Under the pieces are notes generated by a model that worked only from the letters and a program-made list of their open reading frames with translations, was not told the origin of the DNA and did not search any database. From Pirellulales bacterium (GTDB taxonomy: Bacteria; Planctomycetota; Planctomycetia; Pirellulales; Lacipirellulaceae): a DNA stretch of 64,000 bases. Numbering within the stretch: position 1 is the first letter of the stretch; every line of letters starts with the position of its first letter. The stretch lies in assembly GCA_022841705.1 (NCBI GenBank), contig JALHQZ010000002.1:930001-994000 (forward strand). Direction: 5' to 3'. Of this stretch, positions 54,367 to 64,000 are shown piece after piece. Made by a program: the position numbers and the translations under genes.

Positions 54367-54810
54367 TTACCCCACCCGTTCATTGATCGCTGTCCGCAAC
54401 AAGCGAAACTGCTGAGCCATGAGGTTAATTGCTAAGTTATGCTGCGATTGGTTCTTGGAAATCTGCGTGACTTGTTGTTCGAGACTCGCGTTGTTGTCGT
54501 CATGCCGTAACATGCCGGTAAGCGAATCGTCGACTTCAGCCAGTTGCTCGTATTTGCCGCGCGACCCGGTCGCGCTCAGCTGCTCCAGCGAGGACTGGCC
54601 GAGTGATTTTTTCCCCGGCGACTGACGTTGCGCCGCGAGGGCTTCCTTGAGCTGTTCCTGGAACAATTGCGGCGATAGGTCGCGGGTCTTATAGCCGGGG
54701 GTGTCGAGATTCGCAATATTGCCTGCCAGCACGCCGTGCCGTGCTTCGGTGAAGTTAACAACCTGCTCGAGCAGCGGCGCTGTCGAGTTGGCGAACATTT
54801 GATCTAGCAT
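54367..54810 (-). CDS. flgB: Flagellar rod protein FlgB
   Basis: 147 residues from the ATG at 54810; upstream in-frame sequence is promoter and leader, not protein. The rod motif is R-H-G-V-L-A-G-N-I-A-N-L-D-T-P-G-Y-K-T-R-D-L, and the C-terminal helix is N-L-A-I-N-L-M-A-Q-Q-F-R-L-L. First gene of the flagellar operon; a consensus sigma-54 promoter lies about 46 bp before the start codon. Confidence 0.96.
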   Translation of the reverse strand: MLDQMFANSTAPLLEQVVNFTEARHGVLAGNIANLDTPGYKTRDLSPQLFQEQLKEALAAQRQSPGKKSLGQSSLEQLSATGSRGKYEQLAEVDDSLTGMLRHDDNNASLEQQVTQISKNQSQHNLAINLMAQQFRLLRTAINERVG

Positions 54811-54855
54811 CTTTGCTACCTTCTCTCTCTTGCCATGCTCGCCGACATTCGCTTG

Positions 54856-54870
54856 GCAACTGTCGTGCCA
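54856..54870 (-). promoter_or_regulatory. Sigma-54 promoter of the flagellar operon
   Basis: On the minus strand TGGCAC (54870-54865), five bases GACAG, then TTGC (54859-54856): an exact match to the -24/-12 consensus TGGCAC-N5-TTGC. Transcription should start about 12 bp further on, leaving a leader of roughly 35 nt before flgB. A sigma-54 activator gene sits directly upstream. Confidence 0.85.
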
Positions 54871-54992
54871 CGCGCTGTTAGGGCGTTTGGGTTTGCCTAA
54901 TCGTTTCGCTCGCAACTTCGCTTAACTTGCTACTTGTCAGTTGCGCCGCTAGCGATCGGCAGATTCTGCCGCTTGCTGGGTGCTTCACAACG

Positions 54993-56375
54993 CTACGCCG
55001 CTTTGTTGATCGTGTTCTCGCGCGGGGCAATGCCGTAATCGCGTAGCTTGCCGCTCAGCGTTCGCACACCAATGCCGAGCGCCTCCGCCGTGCGTTGCCG
55101 ATGCCCGCCAAATCGTTCGAGCGTCGCCAGAATCACGCGGCGTTCCATATCGGCAAGGCTTTCCGAACCATTGGCGGCAACCATCGGCGTTGTCGCGGTG
55201 AGCGGTTCGCCCGTTCGCAACCACGGCCGCATGAGGTCGGCTTCGATTGCTTCGCTGGGCGACAGGATGCTCGCCCGCGTCACCACGTTGTGCAGTTCCC
55301 GCACGTTGCCCGGCCAGTGATAGCTGGTGAGCAAATCAATCGCGCCGGCAGTAAACGTTTGCGATCGGCCTCCGGCCCGTTTCCGCGCGGCGGCCAGGAA
55401 ATGATCGGCCAGCAGCGGCACATCGCCTACCCGCTCGCGCAGCGGCGGCGCCTCGACCGGCACCACGGCCAGCCGGTAGTACAAGTCTTCGCGGAACCGC
55501 CCCTTGGCGATTTCCTCCACCAAGCTGCGATTGGTGGTTGCAATCACCCGCACATCCACTCGCAGCGTTTCGCTGCTGCCGACCCGCTCGAAGGCCCGCT
55601 CCTGCAACACGCGGAGCAGCTTGGCCTGCAGATGGAGGTTGATCTCGGTGATTTCATCCAACAGCAGCGTACTCCCGCTGGCGAGTTCGAATCGGCCGAC
55701 GCGATCCGCATCTGCGCCGGTGAACGCGCCGCGTTTGTGGCCAAACAGTTCGCTTTCCGTAAGTTGTTCGGACAACACGGGGCAGTTGAGGCTAACCATC
55801 TCCCGAGTCGCGCGCCGGCTCTGCGCGTGAATCGTGCGGGCGATCAGCTCCTTCCCCACGCCGCTTTCACCGCAGATCAGCACCGTTTCATCCGTCGCTG
55901 CAACGAGCGCAATCCGCTCGCGAAGCTGCTGCATTGCCACGCTCTGGCCGATCATCGCCGGGGAATCAACACTCGCCGTGCGCGCAACCTGCGAGCGCTT
56001 GATCGCCGCCGCCACGGCTGCTTCCAGCTTCATAATGTCGAACGGCTTCTCCATGTAATCGAAGGCGCCGTAGCGCATCGCTTCCACCGCGGTGTCAATG
56101 CTCGCATGCGCGGTGATCATGAGCGTCGGCACGTTGGTCCGCCGGCGTTCCATCTCGCGGATGAACTCGAGGCCATTCATGCCGGGCATTTGCAGGTCGG
56201 TGATCACCACGTCGAACGCTTCGGCCCCGAGCCGTTTGAGCGCTTCGGCGCCACTCGCGCACGCTTCGGCGCTGTATCCGGAGAGACGTAACGCATCGAC
56301 GACCGACGCTCGCGCTGAGGCGTGGTCATCCACTACCAAAACGCGTCCCAAGGATGTTTGTGTGTGCGTGGTCAT
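54993..56375 (-). CDS. Sigma-54-dependent response regulator (FlrC/FleR-like)
   Basis: 460 residues. The receiver domain (about 10-125) has Asp60 in V-V-I-T-D-L-Q-M-P-G-M-N-G and ends with K-P-F-D. The AAA+ domain shows Walker A G-E-S-G-V-G-K-E, the sigma-54-contacting G-A-F-T-G-A loop (within K-R-G-A-F-T-G-A-D) and the Walker B region L-L-L-D-E-I-T. The C-terminal Fis-type helix-turn-helix has L-E-R-F-G-G-H-R-Q-R-T-A-E-A-L-G-I. It should open the promoter before flgB, 180 bp away, when phosphorylated by the kinase encoded just upstream. Confidence 0.93.
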   Translation of the reverse strand: MTTHTQTSLGRVLVVDDHASARASVVDALRLSGYSAEACASGAEALKRLGAEAFDVVITDLQMPGMNGLEFIREMERRRTNVPTLMITAHASIDTAVEAMRYGAFDYMEKPFDIMKLEAAVAAAIKRSQVARTASVDSPAMIGQSVAMQQLRERIALVAATDETVLICGESGVGKELIARTIHAQSRRATREMVSLNCPVLSEQLTESELFGHKRGAFTGADADRVGRFELASGSTLLLDEITEINLHLQAKLLRVLQERAFERVGSSETLRVDVRVIATTNRSLVEEIAKGRFREDLYYRLAVVPVEAPPLRERVGDVPLLADHFLAAARKRAGGRSQTFTAGAIDLLTSYHWPGNVRELHNVVTRASILSPSEAIEADLMRPWLRTGEPLTATTPMVAANGSESLADMERRVILATLERFGGHRQRTAEALGIGVRTLSGKLRDYGIAPRENTINKAA

Positions 56376-56645
56376 TAAAGATTGAGTCTAAAAACTTTGG
56401 TTCTATTTCCGGGAGCGTCTGTGAGAGCTGACTTGTCGATGCCCCATCAAATCAGCTTCGTTCGGTATGCCTCAAGACACGTGGTGTTCATGCGTTCAAT
56501 TCGAATGTATTGGGTGGCTACTTTCTAGAGCAATTCCAGGAATACTTTGCGGGGTTCGAAATGGCTACAAATAGTGCTTGACAGGGCGCGCTGAGACGTT
56601 CTCGGACGGGGACCTGCTGTGTAGGAATTTGCTTTCAACCCGCAC

Positions 56646-57587
56646 TTAAGCGGCGGCCTCCAAGGCGCGGCGGGGGATGCGAATCGTGAACGCGGCGCCA
56701 CCTTCAGGGCAATTCCTGGCGATGACCTTGCCGCCGTGCGCCTCGGCAATGTGGCACACCACGGCGAGGCCCAACCCCGTGCCGCTCTCTTTGGTGGTGT
56801 AGAAGGGTTCGAAGACGCGTTTCTGCTGTTCTTCGTTGAGCCCCGGCCCGCTGTCCGCCACTTCGATCTCCAACATCCCGCGGCCACCGTAAGCGGTGAT
56901 CACCAGTTCGCCACCAGTGGGCATCGCATCGAGCGAATTGAGCAGCAAGTTCAGCAGCGCGCGGCGCAGCATGTGCCGATCCGCCGTGAGCGCGATGTGC
57001 GGCGGCACATCGATTTCGACCTCCACGCCTTGCGCTTCCAATTGCGGCGCCAAACTATCGCAAAGTTCGGCCACTAGATCGCCGATGAGAAAACTACTCG
57101 TCTGCGGCTCGCGCTGCGAAGTAAAGTTCAACAAATCATTCACTGTAGCGTCGAGCGAAGTGAAGCCCGTTTCAATTTTGCCGAGGATGTCGAGGCTCGC
57201 GCGATCAGCATCGAGTCGCCGCCGCAAGAGGCTCAGGTACAACGCCACCGGCACCAAACTATTGCGAACTTCATGCGCCACATGCGACGCCATTTGCCCC
57301 AGATCGGCAAGCCGATTTTTGCGGGCGAGCTCGCGATTCTTGGCTTCGAGTTCACGCGTGAGCCGAGCAACTTCGGCGCTAAGCACCGAATGCGTTTGTT
57401 CCAGCCGCACCGTGGCGGTGTGCCACGCATCGAGCAGCGCTTCTAAGTTCGGCGGATTGGCGGCGCTGAGCACTGGAAGCAATTCCTCCGCGCCCGTCGC
57501 CTCACCGGTGTAAACCGTCAGCGCGGGCTTGGTGCTCTTAGCAGCTGGCTCTTGAGCTGTTGACTTCAGGGGTTTGCGGTGGGCCAT
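56646..57587 (-). CDS. Soluble histidine kinase (FlrB/FleS-like)
   Basis: 313 residues from the ATG at 57587 (one at 57608 adds seven). No membrane helix. A short coiled coil (L-T-R-E-L-E-A-K-N-R-E-L-A-R-K-N-R) leads to the phospho-acceptor His105 in S-H-V-A-H-E-V-R-N-S-L, and the ATPase domain has N-L-L-L-N-S-L-D-A-M-P-T-G-G-E, D-S-G-P-G-L and G-T-G-L-G-L-A-V-V. Its NtrB-type form matches kinases of sigma-54 activators. The activator gene follows after 270 bp in which I see no gene. Confidence 0.9.
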   Translation of the reverse strand: MAHRKPLKSTAQEPAAKSTKPALTVYTGEATGAEELLPVLSAANPPNLEALLDAWHTATVRLEQTHSVLSAEVARLTRELEAKNRELARKNRLADLGQMASHVAHEVRNSLVPVALYLSLLRRRLDADRASLDILGKIETGFTSLDATVNDLLNFTSQREPQTSSFLIGDLVAELCDSLAPQLEAQGVEVEIDVPPHIALTADRHMLRRALLNLLLNSLDAMPTGGELVITAYGGRGMLEIEVADSGPGLNEEQQKRVFEPFYTTKESGTGLGLAVVCHIAEAHGGKVIARNCPEGGAAFTIRIPRRALEAAA

Positions 57588-57616
57588 GTCAGCATCCTTG
57601 CTGGGCAAAGTGAACG

Positions 57617-58108
57617 TTAGTCAGAAACAAGATTGAGTCCCCCGGAGAGCGCGCCGGGAAACTCGGGTAAAGCACTCAGCGGCAGCGCTGGCCGCCGGTT
57701 CTGGGCGTAAGCGCCCGCCGCCGCTCGTGCGGGTTGGGCCTGCTGCAACTGCGCAGCCGTCGCATCGCGGCGGGCCAGCATCGCGGCTTCGCATTCCCGC
57801 TCGAGCTGCACCACCTCGGCCAAAAGCTGTCGGCATTCGGCGGATTCGGTCGCGCACTCATTTCGTCGCGCCGGTGAACTCCAGACCCGCGCCGCCGGAT
57901 CTTCATCGCGATACGGAGCGAGCTGCCCTTCGGTGAGTTGCAACGCTGCCAGCAGCCGCTGCTTCGCCGCGAGCAGCGAGAGCAGGGTGGTGACCTCGCC
58001 ACCTGATATCAACTCGCTTTGCCGCTGCCCCACCTCGCGCAGTTGCACAAGCACCTGCCGTTTGCGGTGAATCAGTTCGAACAGGTGTTCGGTGGGAAGG
58101 GTTGGCAT
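57617..58108 (-). CDS. FlgN-like flagellar chaperone candidate
   Basis: 163 residues. A helical protein with L-I-H-R-K-R-Q-V-L-V-Q-L-R-E-V-G-Q-R-Q near the start and L-L-S-L-L-A-A-K-Q-R-L-L in the middle, patterns seen in FlgN-type export chaperones for hook-associated proteins. The C-terminal quarter is Ala/Pro-rich. Between the TPR gene and the kinase on the same strand, 9 bp before the longer possible kinase start. FlgN sequences are weakly conserved, so this is a moderate call. Confidence 0.6.
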   Translation of the reverse strand: MPTLPTEHLFELIHRKRQVLVQLREVGQRQSELISGGEVTTLLSLLAAKQRLLAALQLTEGQLAPYRDEDPAARVWSSPARRNECATESAECRQLLAEVVQLERECEAAMLARRDATAAQLQQAQPARAAAGAYAQNRRPALPLSALPEFPGALSGGLNLVSD

Positions 58109-58169
58109 TCCGGTTGAGTCGCTGCGATGTCGCTGTGGTTGGTTAGGGGAAGTCGGAAAGTGATCTCTG

Positions 58170-60572
58170 CTAGTTCTGGGCCGTCACTTGATTGCTCGGG
58201 TACCACTCCGACATTTGCGCCAGCAGGTTTCCCCACTCGGTGCGGTTGAAGTTGGTCGCTTCGTCAAAATTAGCGTCCGCGGGCAACCGCGCGAGCACGA
58301 GTTTCGCCTGCTCAATCGCGCCGCGCGCCTTAACAGGGTCTTCCAAGCGCCACCAGCAGTTGGAAATCTGCACCAAGGTTTCCAGCACAAACGGTTCATT
58401 CTGCCACGAGGTGGAAACGTTCGAGTACGCTTCAATCGCTTCGCTATAGCGCCCCAACTCGAACAGCACATCACCTTGCAGCATGTAACAGTTTCGCAAC
58501 ATCGCGCGGTCCAGCTCGTCGCCCTCCACTTCCAGCGTGAGCTCCACTTGCAACTTGCCGTAGTTCTCCAAGGCTTGTTCGAGCAGCTCCTTCGCGAGCG
58601 CTTCGTTCAGCTTCAGTTCGTTCTGATTCTGTGCTTCCTTGGATCTTTTCAGGGGCTCATCGGCGGCGTGGCGATACGATTCGGCGAGCAGATATCGGGC
58701 GAGCCGACTTTGAAACCGATCCGGAAAATCGAGCAAGCGCTCCAGCATTTCTTCCAAGGTTGGAATCGCCTCTTCGTAGCGCTCGGTTTCGCATTGCAAG
58801 CGCCCGAGCTCAAAGAGCGAATCACGCCACTCCCGACTATTCGGCGCCAGCGCGCGGCCGTTCAGATTCTCCCGCAGAATCGCTTCCGACTTGTCATACT
58901 GCATCAGTTCCCGGTAGGCTTTCGCGCAAGTCAACCGCGCCCGGTACGAGGCGGCATCCTCGGGATAGAATTCGATGCACTCTTCCAAGGCGGCAATTGA
59001 TTTTTTGGCGTCGCCGAGTGCTAAATACGCTTCACCCACCATCGCCAGCGCCGCCGCATTTCGGCGCGTCGGTTCGGCGGCCAAGTACTTGTTCAGGATC
59101 CGCACCACGCTTGAAAAGCTTTGGCCCCGAAAGTAGGCCCCCGCGCTGCGCCACAACTGCTCACCGTAGCGCGGCGAGGCGTACAACTGATGAGCCAGCG
59201 TTTCGTAGGCCAGTCCTGCTTCGCGCAAGCGATTCCGCCCAAACGATTGTTGCTCCGCTTCCGCCACCGGATCAGTCACTTTGCTCAGCACGTGATCGCC
59301 CCAGAGTTCTAAGCTCTCTGCGCGCAGCCGGGTTTGGCTGTACTCTGGGAAGACGCCGGCGAACTGTTCGACCAAATTCGTAGCTTCGGCGAATCGCTCA
59401 GCGGTGAGCAGCTGCGCGTGCAACGCCAGCAGCCGCTTCCGCAATTCGGTCAGCGTAATCACACCTTCAGCCATCCCCACGCGGTCCGCATAGGCTTCTA
59501 AACCGTAGCGAAACTCATCCATCGCTTCCGAGGTTTGCTTGTCCGCCAACAGGAGCTCACCCGCGGTCAGCGCCGCCGCCACTGCTTCCAGGGTCCCAGG
59601 ATAGCTGCGGCGAACGGTTTTGAACTGGGCGATCGCTTGTGGATTCTGCTTCAGCCGCTGCAAGCCTTCACCCACGCGGAACTGCGCTGTCCGGGTGACA
59701 GCGCTGCTGTCCTTGTCGAGCGTGATCGCGCGGGAGAAACTCGTCATCGCCGCCGAGACATCGGCGTCGCTCGCCGCTTCAACGAGTTCCAGTTCGCCTT
59801 GCACGAGCGCTAGTCGCGCCGACTGGGGATCCGCCGGCAGTTGCGCTAGCGCTGCCCGCGCCGCGGCGCGCTGTCCCATCCGCGTCAGCGTGCGGACGCG
59901 GCGAAGTTGGGCGTCGCTCCGGTCGGTCGATTCAAGCGTGGGGTCCGCGAGCGCCTTGTCGAGATGTTCCATCGCGCCCGCGTAGTTCGGCGCCGGCGCG
60001 GAGAGAAGGGCCTCGGCCAGCAACAAATGCAGTTGACCGGGATGTTCGGGCTGAAGTGCGAGTGCTTCCTCAAGCGCTTCGGCGCCCGTGTCGAACTCAC
60101 CCGCCATGATCAAACTGTGGCCTAGCTTGAGCAGGCCGTCGCCCGTTCGACCTGCGGGCCAACCCAGCGCACGCGCGCGTTCGAGAAACTTCGACGCCAC
60201 CAAATAGTCGGCTTCGCGGCGTTCTTCGGAACCTTGCCGCTCAGCATCGCGGGTCTTCAGCACGCCCAACACATACAACGGGCCGCCCATTTCGGCGTCC
60301 GTGAGCGCTTGCGATTGACGCAGCTCTTCCACCATTACGGCCGCCTGGTCGTCTTTTCCTTGGTCGAGCGCCGCAAGTGCGGTCTCGATTGTCACTGAAG
60401 GGGGGGCTGTTGCGTAATGCGCGAGCATCAACCAGGCGACGAAGGTCGCCACAGTGAACGCGAGCAAGCCGCCCCCGATCGCCGCCGTCCGATAGGGATG
60501 GCCCTTGGACCAGGCGCGCAGCCGATCCATACGGCTCATGGCCCCGTCGATTGCAGTGGGTTGATCGCTCAT
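58170..60572 (-). CDS. Large TPR membrane protein
   Basis: 800 residues from the ATG at 60572; upstream in-frame residues are not protein-like. One membrane helix at about 33-53 (A-A-I-G-G-G-L-L-A-F-T-V-A-T-F-V-A-W-L-M-L) with a short basic cytoplasmic start, so most of the protein is probably outside the inner membrane. The rest is built of tetratricopeptide-type helical repeats, such as L-L-K-L-G-H-S-L-I-M-A-G-E-F-D-T-G-A and Y-M-L-Q-G-D-V-L-F-E-L-G-R-Y-S-E-A. No enzymatic motif. Lies at the head of the flagellar block; a role in assembly is possible but only from position. Confidence 0.78.
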   Translation of the reverse strand: MSDQPTAIDGAMSRMDRLRAWSKGHPYRTAAIGGGLLAFTVATFVAWLMLAHYATAPPSVTIETALAALDQGKDDQAAVMVEELRQSQALTDAEMGGPLYVLGVLKTRDAERQGSEERREADYLVASKFLERARALGWPAGRTGDGLLKLGHSLIMAGEFDTGAEALEEALALQPEHPGQLHLLLAEALLSAPAPNYAGAMEHLDKALADPTLESTDRSDAQLRRVRTLTRMGQRAAARAALAQLPADPQSARLALVQGELELVEAASDADVSAAMTSFSRAITLDKDSSAVTRTAQFRVGEGLQRLKQNPQAIAQFKTVRRSYPGTLEAVAAALTAGELLLADKQTSEAMDEFRYGLEAYADRVGMAEGVITLTELRKRLLALHAQLLTAERFAEATNLVEQFAGVFPEYSQTRLRAESLELWGDHVLSKVTDPVAEAEQQSFGRNRLREAGLAYETLAHQLYASPRYGEQLWRSAGAYFRGQSFSSVVRILNKYLAAEPTRRNAAALAMVGEAYLALGDAKKSIAALEECIEFYPEDAASYRARLTCAKAYRELMQYDKSEAILRENLNGRALAPNSREWRDSLFELGRLQCETERYEEAIPTLEEMLERLLDFPDRFQSRLARYLLAESYRHAADEPLKRSKEAQNQNELKLNEALAKELLEQALENYGKLQVELTLEVEGDELDRAMLRNCYMLQGDVLFELGRYSEAIEAYSNVSTSWQNEPFVLETLVQISNCWWRLEDPVKARGAIEQAKLVLARLPADANFDEATNFNRTEWGNLLAQMSEWYPSNQVTAQN

Positions 60573-60740
60573 CGCGTAAGTTCTCGGGCGCCGAACGGTG
60601 ACGCCGACGGAGATCAGCGACGAGGCATCGTCCGCGCAGAGTTCGGCGCAAGGCTTGTAGCGAGAAGCGTGCCGCGCTGTCAATGCGGAACAAAGGCTGC
60701 TAGCAGAGGGCCGTCAGCCGAATCTTGGGGAGCCGCCCCT

Positions 60741-60780
60741 GAGTGGCTGGGGTCGGCGCGTCAGGCGCCCCCAGCAGTCG
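60741..60780. repeat. Second copy of the GGCTGGGG hairpin
   Basis: Begins with the same 20 bases as the repeat at 14910 (GAGTGGCTGGGGTCGGCGCG), followed by a different loop and CCCCCAGC. It lies between the TPR gene start and the stop of the esterase-like gene. A further CTGGGGTC...GACCCCGG hairpin follows at about 60801-60817. Confidence 0.8.
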
Positions 60781-60844
60781 TGGAGTCATCGCCGCGATTT
60801 CTGGGGTCTCGACCCCGGTCACCCCGACGCAACTTGGGGCGCCA

Positions 60845-61615
60845 CTAACCAACGACCGTCGCGCCAGCGCTACTCACGATCGCCATCATCCAGCGATCGA
60901 GATCCGACAGCATCGTCGTGGTCAATTCATCGGCCCCCGGATACTGTCGCAACGTCACGCTTACTCCCGCCGAGTGCAAGAGGCGCAGATCGCGGCAAAC
61001 CTGCGCTTCGGGGTAGCGCGTGCTGCGCCGCGCCGTCGCCAACAGCACTGGCAGATTCCGCACCGCCGCGAAGCGGCGTAATGGCCGGCCGCCGATCGGC
61101 AAGGCGCCATCAAACGCAGCCACCCCGGCGACCCGTTCCGGATGCACCAGCGCGAAACGCAGCGCGCTGGTGGCGCCGGCTCCGACGCCGGCCAAGAAAA
61201 TTCGCTCGGAATGCACGTTGAATCGGGCTTGGGCATGCTCGATCGCCCCGATGATCCGCTCCTCGGTTTCCAGCACCAACTGATCGCTCGAGCCCCACTC
61301 GAACCGCGGCTCCGCGCCAGTGAGTCGGCGTGGTCCCCGCGGAGCAGCCCCCACGTAATTGCGCGTGCTCACGTGCGGCATGACTTGGGGCAATTCGCGC
61401 TCATTATTGCCGGCATCGTGCAGCCACACGAGCAGCGGATACGCATAGCCCTCCGCATAGTGCTGCGGCGCGAAGGTCGCCACGGGACTTGTCGCGTCAC
61501 TACCCAAGCTCACCGGCCAACTTTCCGCACTCGGGGTTGCCGGATTCTTGGTTGATGGGGGAACCAACGCTTCGGCGGCGGACATGACCAACTGCGGAGA
61601 CATTAGGCGATTCAT
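60845..61615 (-). CDS. Alpha/beta-hydrolase-like protein lacking the catalytic serine
   Basis: 256 residues from the ATG at 61615; a TTG at 61666 would add 17. The fold of the carboxylesterase/PHB-depolymerase type is evident: Y-A-Y-P-L-L-V-W-L-H-D-A-G (oxyanion strand), A-R-F-N-V-H-S-E-R-I-F-L-A-G, then R-F-A-L-V-H-P-E-R-V-A-G-V. The nucleophile elbow, normally G-x-S-x-G, reads G-V-G-A-G (143-147), so the serine is absent. The usual histidine segment (G-G-H-x near the end) reads Y-P-G-A-D-E-L. It is therefore probably not a hydrolase; a binding or structural role is more likely. Between the TPR gene and malate dehydrogenase. Confidence 0.78.
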   Translation of the reverse strand: MNRLMSPQLVMSAAEALVPPSTKNPATPSAESWPVSLGSDATSPVATFAPQHYAEGYAYPLLVWLHDAGNNERELPQVMPHVSTRNYVGAAPRGPRRLTGAEPRFEWGSSDQLVLETEERIIGAIEHAQARFNVHSERIFLAGVGAGATSALRFALVHPERVAGVAAFDGALPIGGRPLRRFAAVRNLPVLLATARRSTRYPEAQVCRDLRLLHSAGVSVTLRQYPGADELTTTMLSDLDRWMMAIVSSAGATVVG

Positions 61616-61790
61616 AAGGGCGGCGAGGCCTCGTCGGGGTGCAGGACGTGGGGAAGCGCTGAGCAAGAAGGGTCTCGATGAGCGCGACTGCCAGAGTAGG
61701 GAAGAACTTTAAGACAGAGGGCGGGGACTGTCAACGCGAATGCCAAGCGAACTTGGCGGTTGCTAGCACTGGAGGCGCAGGCGGCATCCA

Positions 61791-63242
<1,452 letters not shown>

Positions 63243-64000
63243 ATGGCTTCGGGTGCGAGCGCAGCCGCGCCCAGCACTTGGCTGACGCGACTGCCGGATC
63301 TGATTCTGCCGGTTGCTTTAATCGCCAGCGTGCTGGTGATTATGGTGCCGCTCCCCGCTGCGCTGATGGATGTGCTGCTCAGCGCGAATATCACTGCCTC
63401 GGTGATCGTGCTCCTCACCACCATCTATGTGCGAGCGCCGCTTGAGTTCAGTATTTTTCCCTCCGTGTTGTTGGCGACTACGCTCGCGCGACTGGTGCTG
63501 AACGTCGCCACTACCCGGCTCATTCTCACGCAGGCCGCCGACAATCCGCAGGCTGCCGGCGAAGTGGTCACCGCGTTCGCTGACTTTGTGGCGGGTGACG
63601 GAAATCTCGTCGTCGGCCTCGTGATCTTTGTGATCATCGTGGTGATTCAGTTTGTGGTCATCACGAAAGGCGCCACGCGCATCAGCGAAGTCGCCGCGCG
63701 GTTCGCATTGGATGGCATGCCTGGCAAGCAGATGGCGATCGACGCCGACTTGAACGCCGGCATCATCGATGAGAAAGAAGCCCAGCGCCGCCGTTCGGAA
63801 ATCACCCAACAGGCCGACTTCTACGGCGCCATGGACGGCGCCAGTAAGTTCGTCCGTGGCGATGCCATCGCCGGGATCATCATCACGGTGATCAACATCG
63901 TCGGTGGCTTGCTGATCGGCGTGCTGCAACAAGGGATGGAAGTCGCCGACGCCGCCCAGCTCTTCACGCACCTCACCATTGGCGATGGGCTGGTGAGCCA
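63243..64000 (+). CDS. flhA: Flagellar export gate protein FlhA, N-terminal part
   Basis: The first 252 codons; the gene runs off the window end. The start ATG at 63243 has GGGAG 7 bp upstream. Membrane helices begin at about 20, and the FHIPEP signature is present: [20 protein letters not shown] and [10 protein letters not shown]. FlhA is the export motor that uses the proton gradient and binds chaperone-substrate complexes. It is on the opposite strand from, and about 8 kb beyond, the flgB promoter, whereas in many bacteria it follows flhB. Confidence 0.97.
   Translation, partial: MASGASAAAPSTWLTRLPDLILPVALIASVLVIMVPLPAALMDVLLSANITASVIVLLTTIYVRAPLEFSIFPSVLLATTLARLVLNVATTRLILTQAADNPQAAGEVVTAFADFVAGDGNLVVGLVIFVIIVVIQFVVITKGATRISEVAARFALDGMPGKQMAIDADLNAGIIDEKEAQRRRSEITQQADFYGAMDGASKFVRGDAIAGIIITVINIVGGLLIGVLQQGMEVADAAQLFTHLTIGDGLVS

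Overview
The window looks like a chromosomal segment of a planctomycete, most probably of the Pirellula group. Supporting signs are two PEP-CTERM proteins with the VPEP/IPEP-helix-RRRK tail, a single-chain SecD-SecF fusion, a TPR protein ending in RNA-polymerase alpha-CTD-like domains, an integrase-tail-like ORF, and intergenic spaces full of hairpins. This is inferred from protein families only; no rRNA is present.

Layout. 1-1.2 kb: the end of a cytochrome P460-type gene, then an integrase-tail-like ORF beside a tmRNA gene (both on -), with a terminator. 1.2-2.1 kb: a DUF4394 PEP-CTERM protein. 2.4-9.3 kb (-): a six-gene cluster of an adenylate-forming enzyme, a small secreted protein, an aldehyde dehydrogenase-fold reductase, an iron-dependent alcohol dehydrogenase, a PQQ-like beta-propeller and a HemN/HemW-like radical SAM enzyme. 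The first, third and fourth could together reduce an activated carboxylate to an aldehyde and then an alcohol. 9.5-18.9 kb (+): tRNA-Thr(CGU), the TPR/alpha-CTD protein, tgt, an exported KatG, yajC and secDF. 19.4-20.5 kb: a secreted C45-type Ntn hydrolase.

20.6-28.5 kb (-): a tightly overlapping four-gene inorganic-carbon uptake operon: DabA (DUF2309), DabB, a second proton-channel subunit, and a SulP transporter carrying STAS and an apparent PII-like domain. 28.8-31.0 kb (+): an OmpR-type two-component pair. 31.0-34.9 kb (-): uvrB, a DUF2231 membrane protein, a frameshifted remnant of a second flhB 3' end, a bidirectional terminator and a second PEP-CTERM protein.

35.4-60.6 kb (-): flagellar genes. 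From a consensus sigma-54 promoter before flgB the order is flgB-flgC-fliE-fliF-fliG-fliH-fliI-fliJ-flbB/motE-like-fliK-flgD-flgE-motA-motB-fliL-fliN-fliO-fliP-fliQ-fliR-flhB. Just upstream are a sigma-54 activator, its kinase, a FlgN-like protein and a large TPR membrane protein. The order closely follows the spirochete flgB operon, but no fliM lies between fliL and fliN; FliN instead has three FliM-like N-terminal motifs. Many junctions carry arrays of 7-nt repeats. 60.8-64.0 kb: a serine-less alpha/beta-hydrolase, malate dehydrogenase, and, divergently, the start of flhA, cut by the window end.
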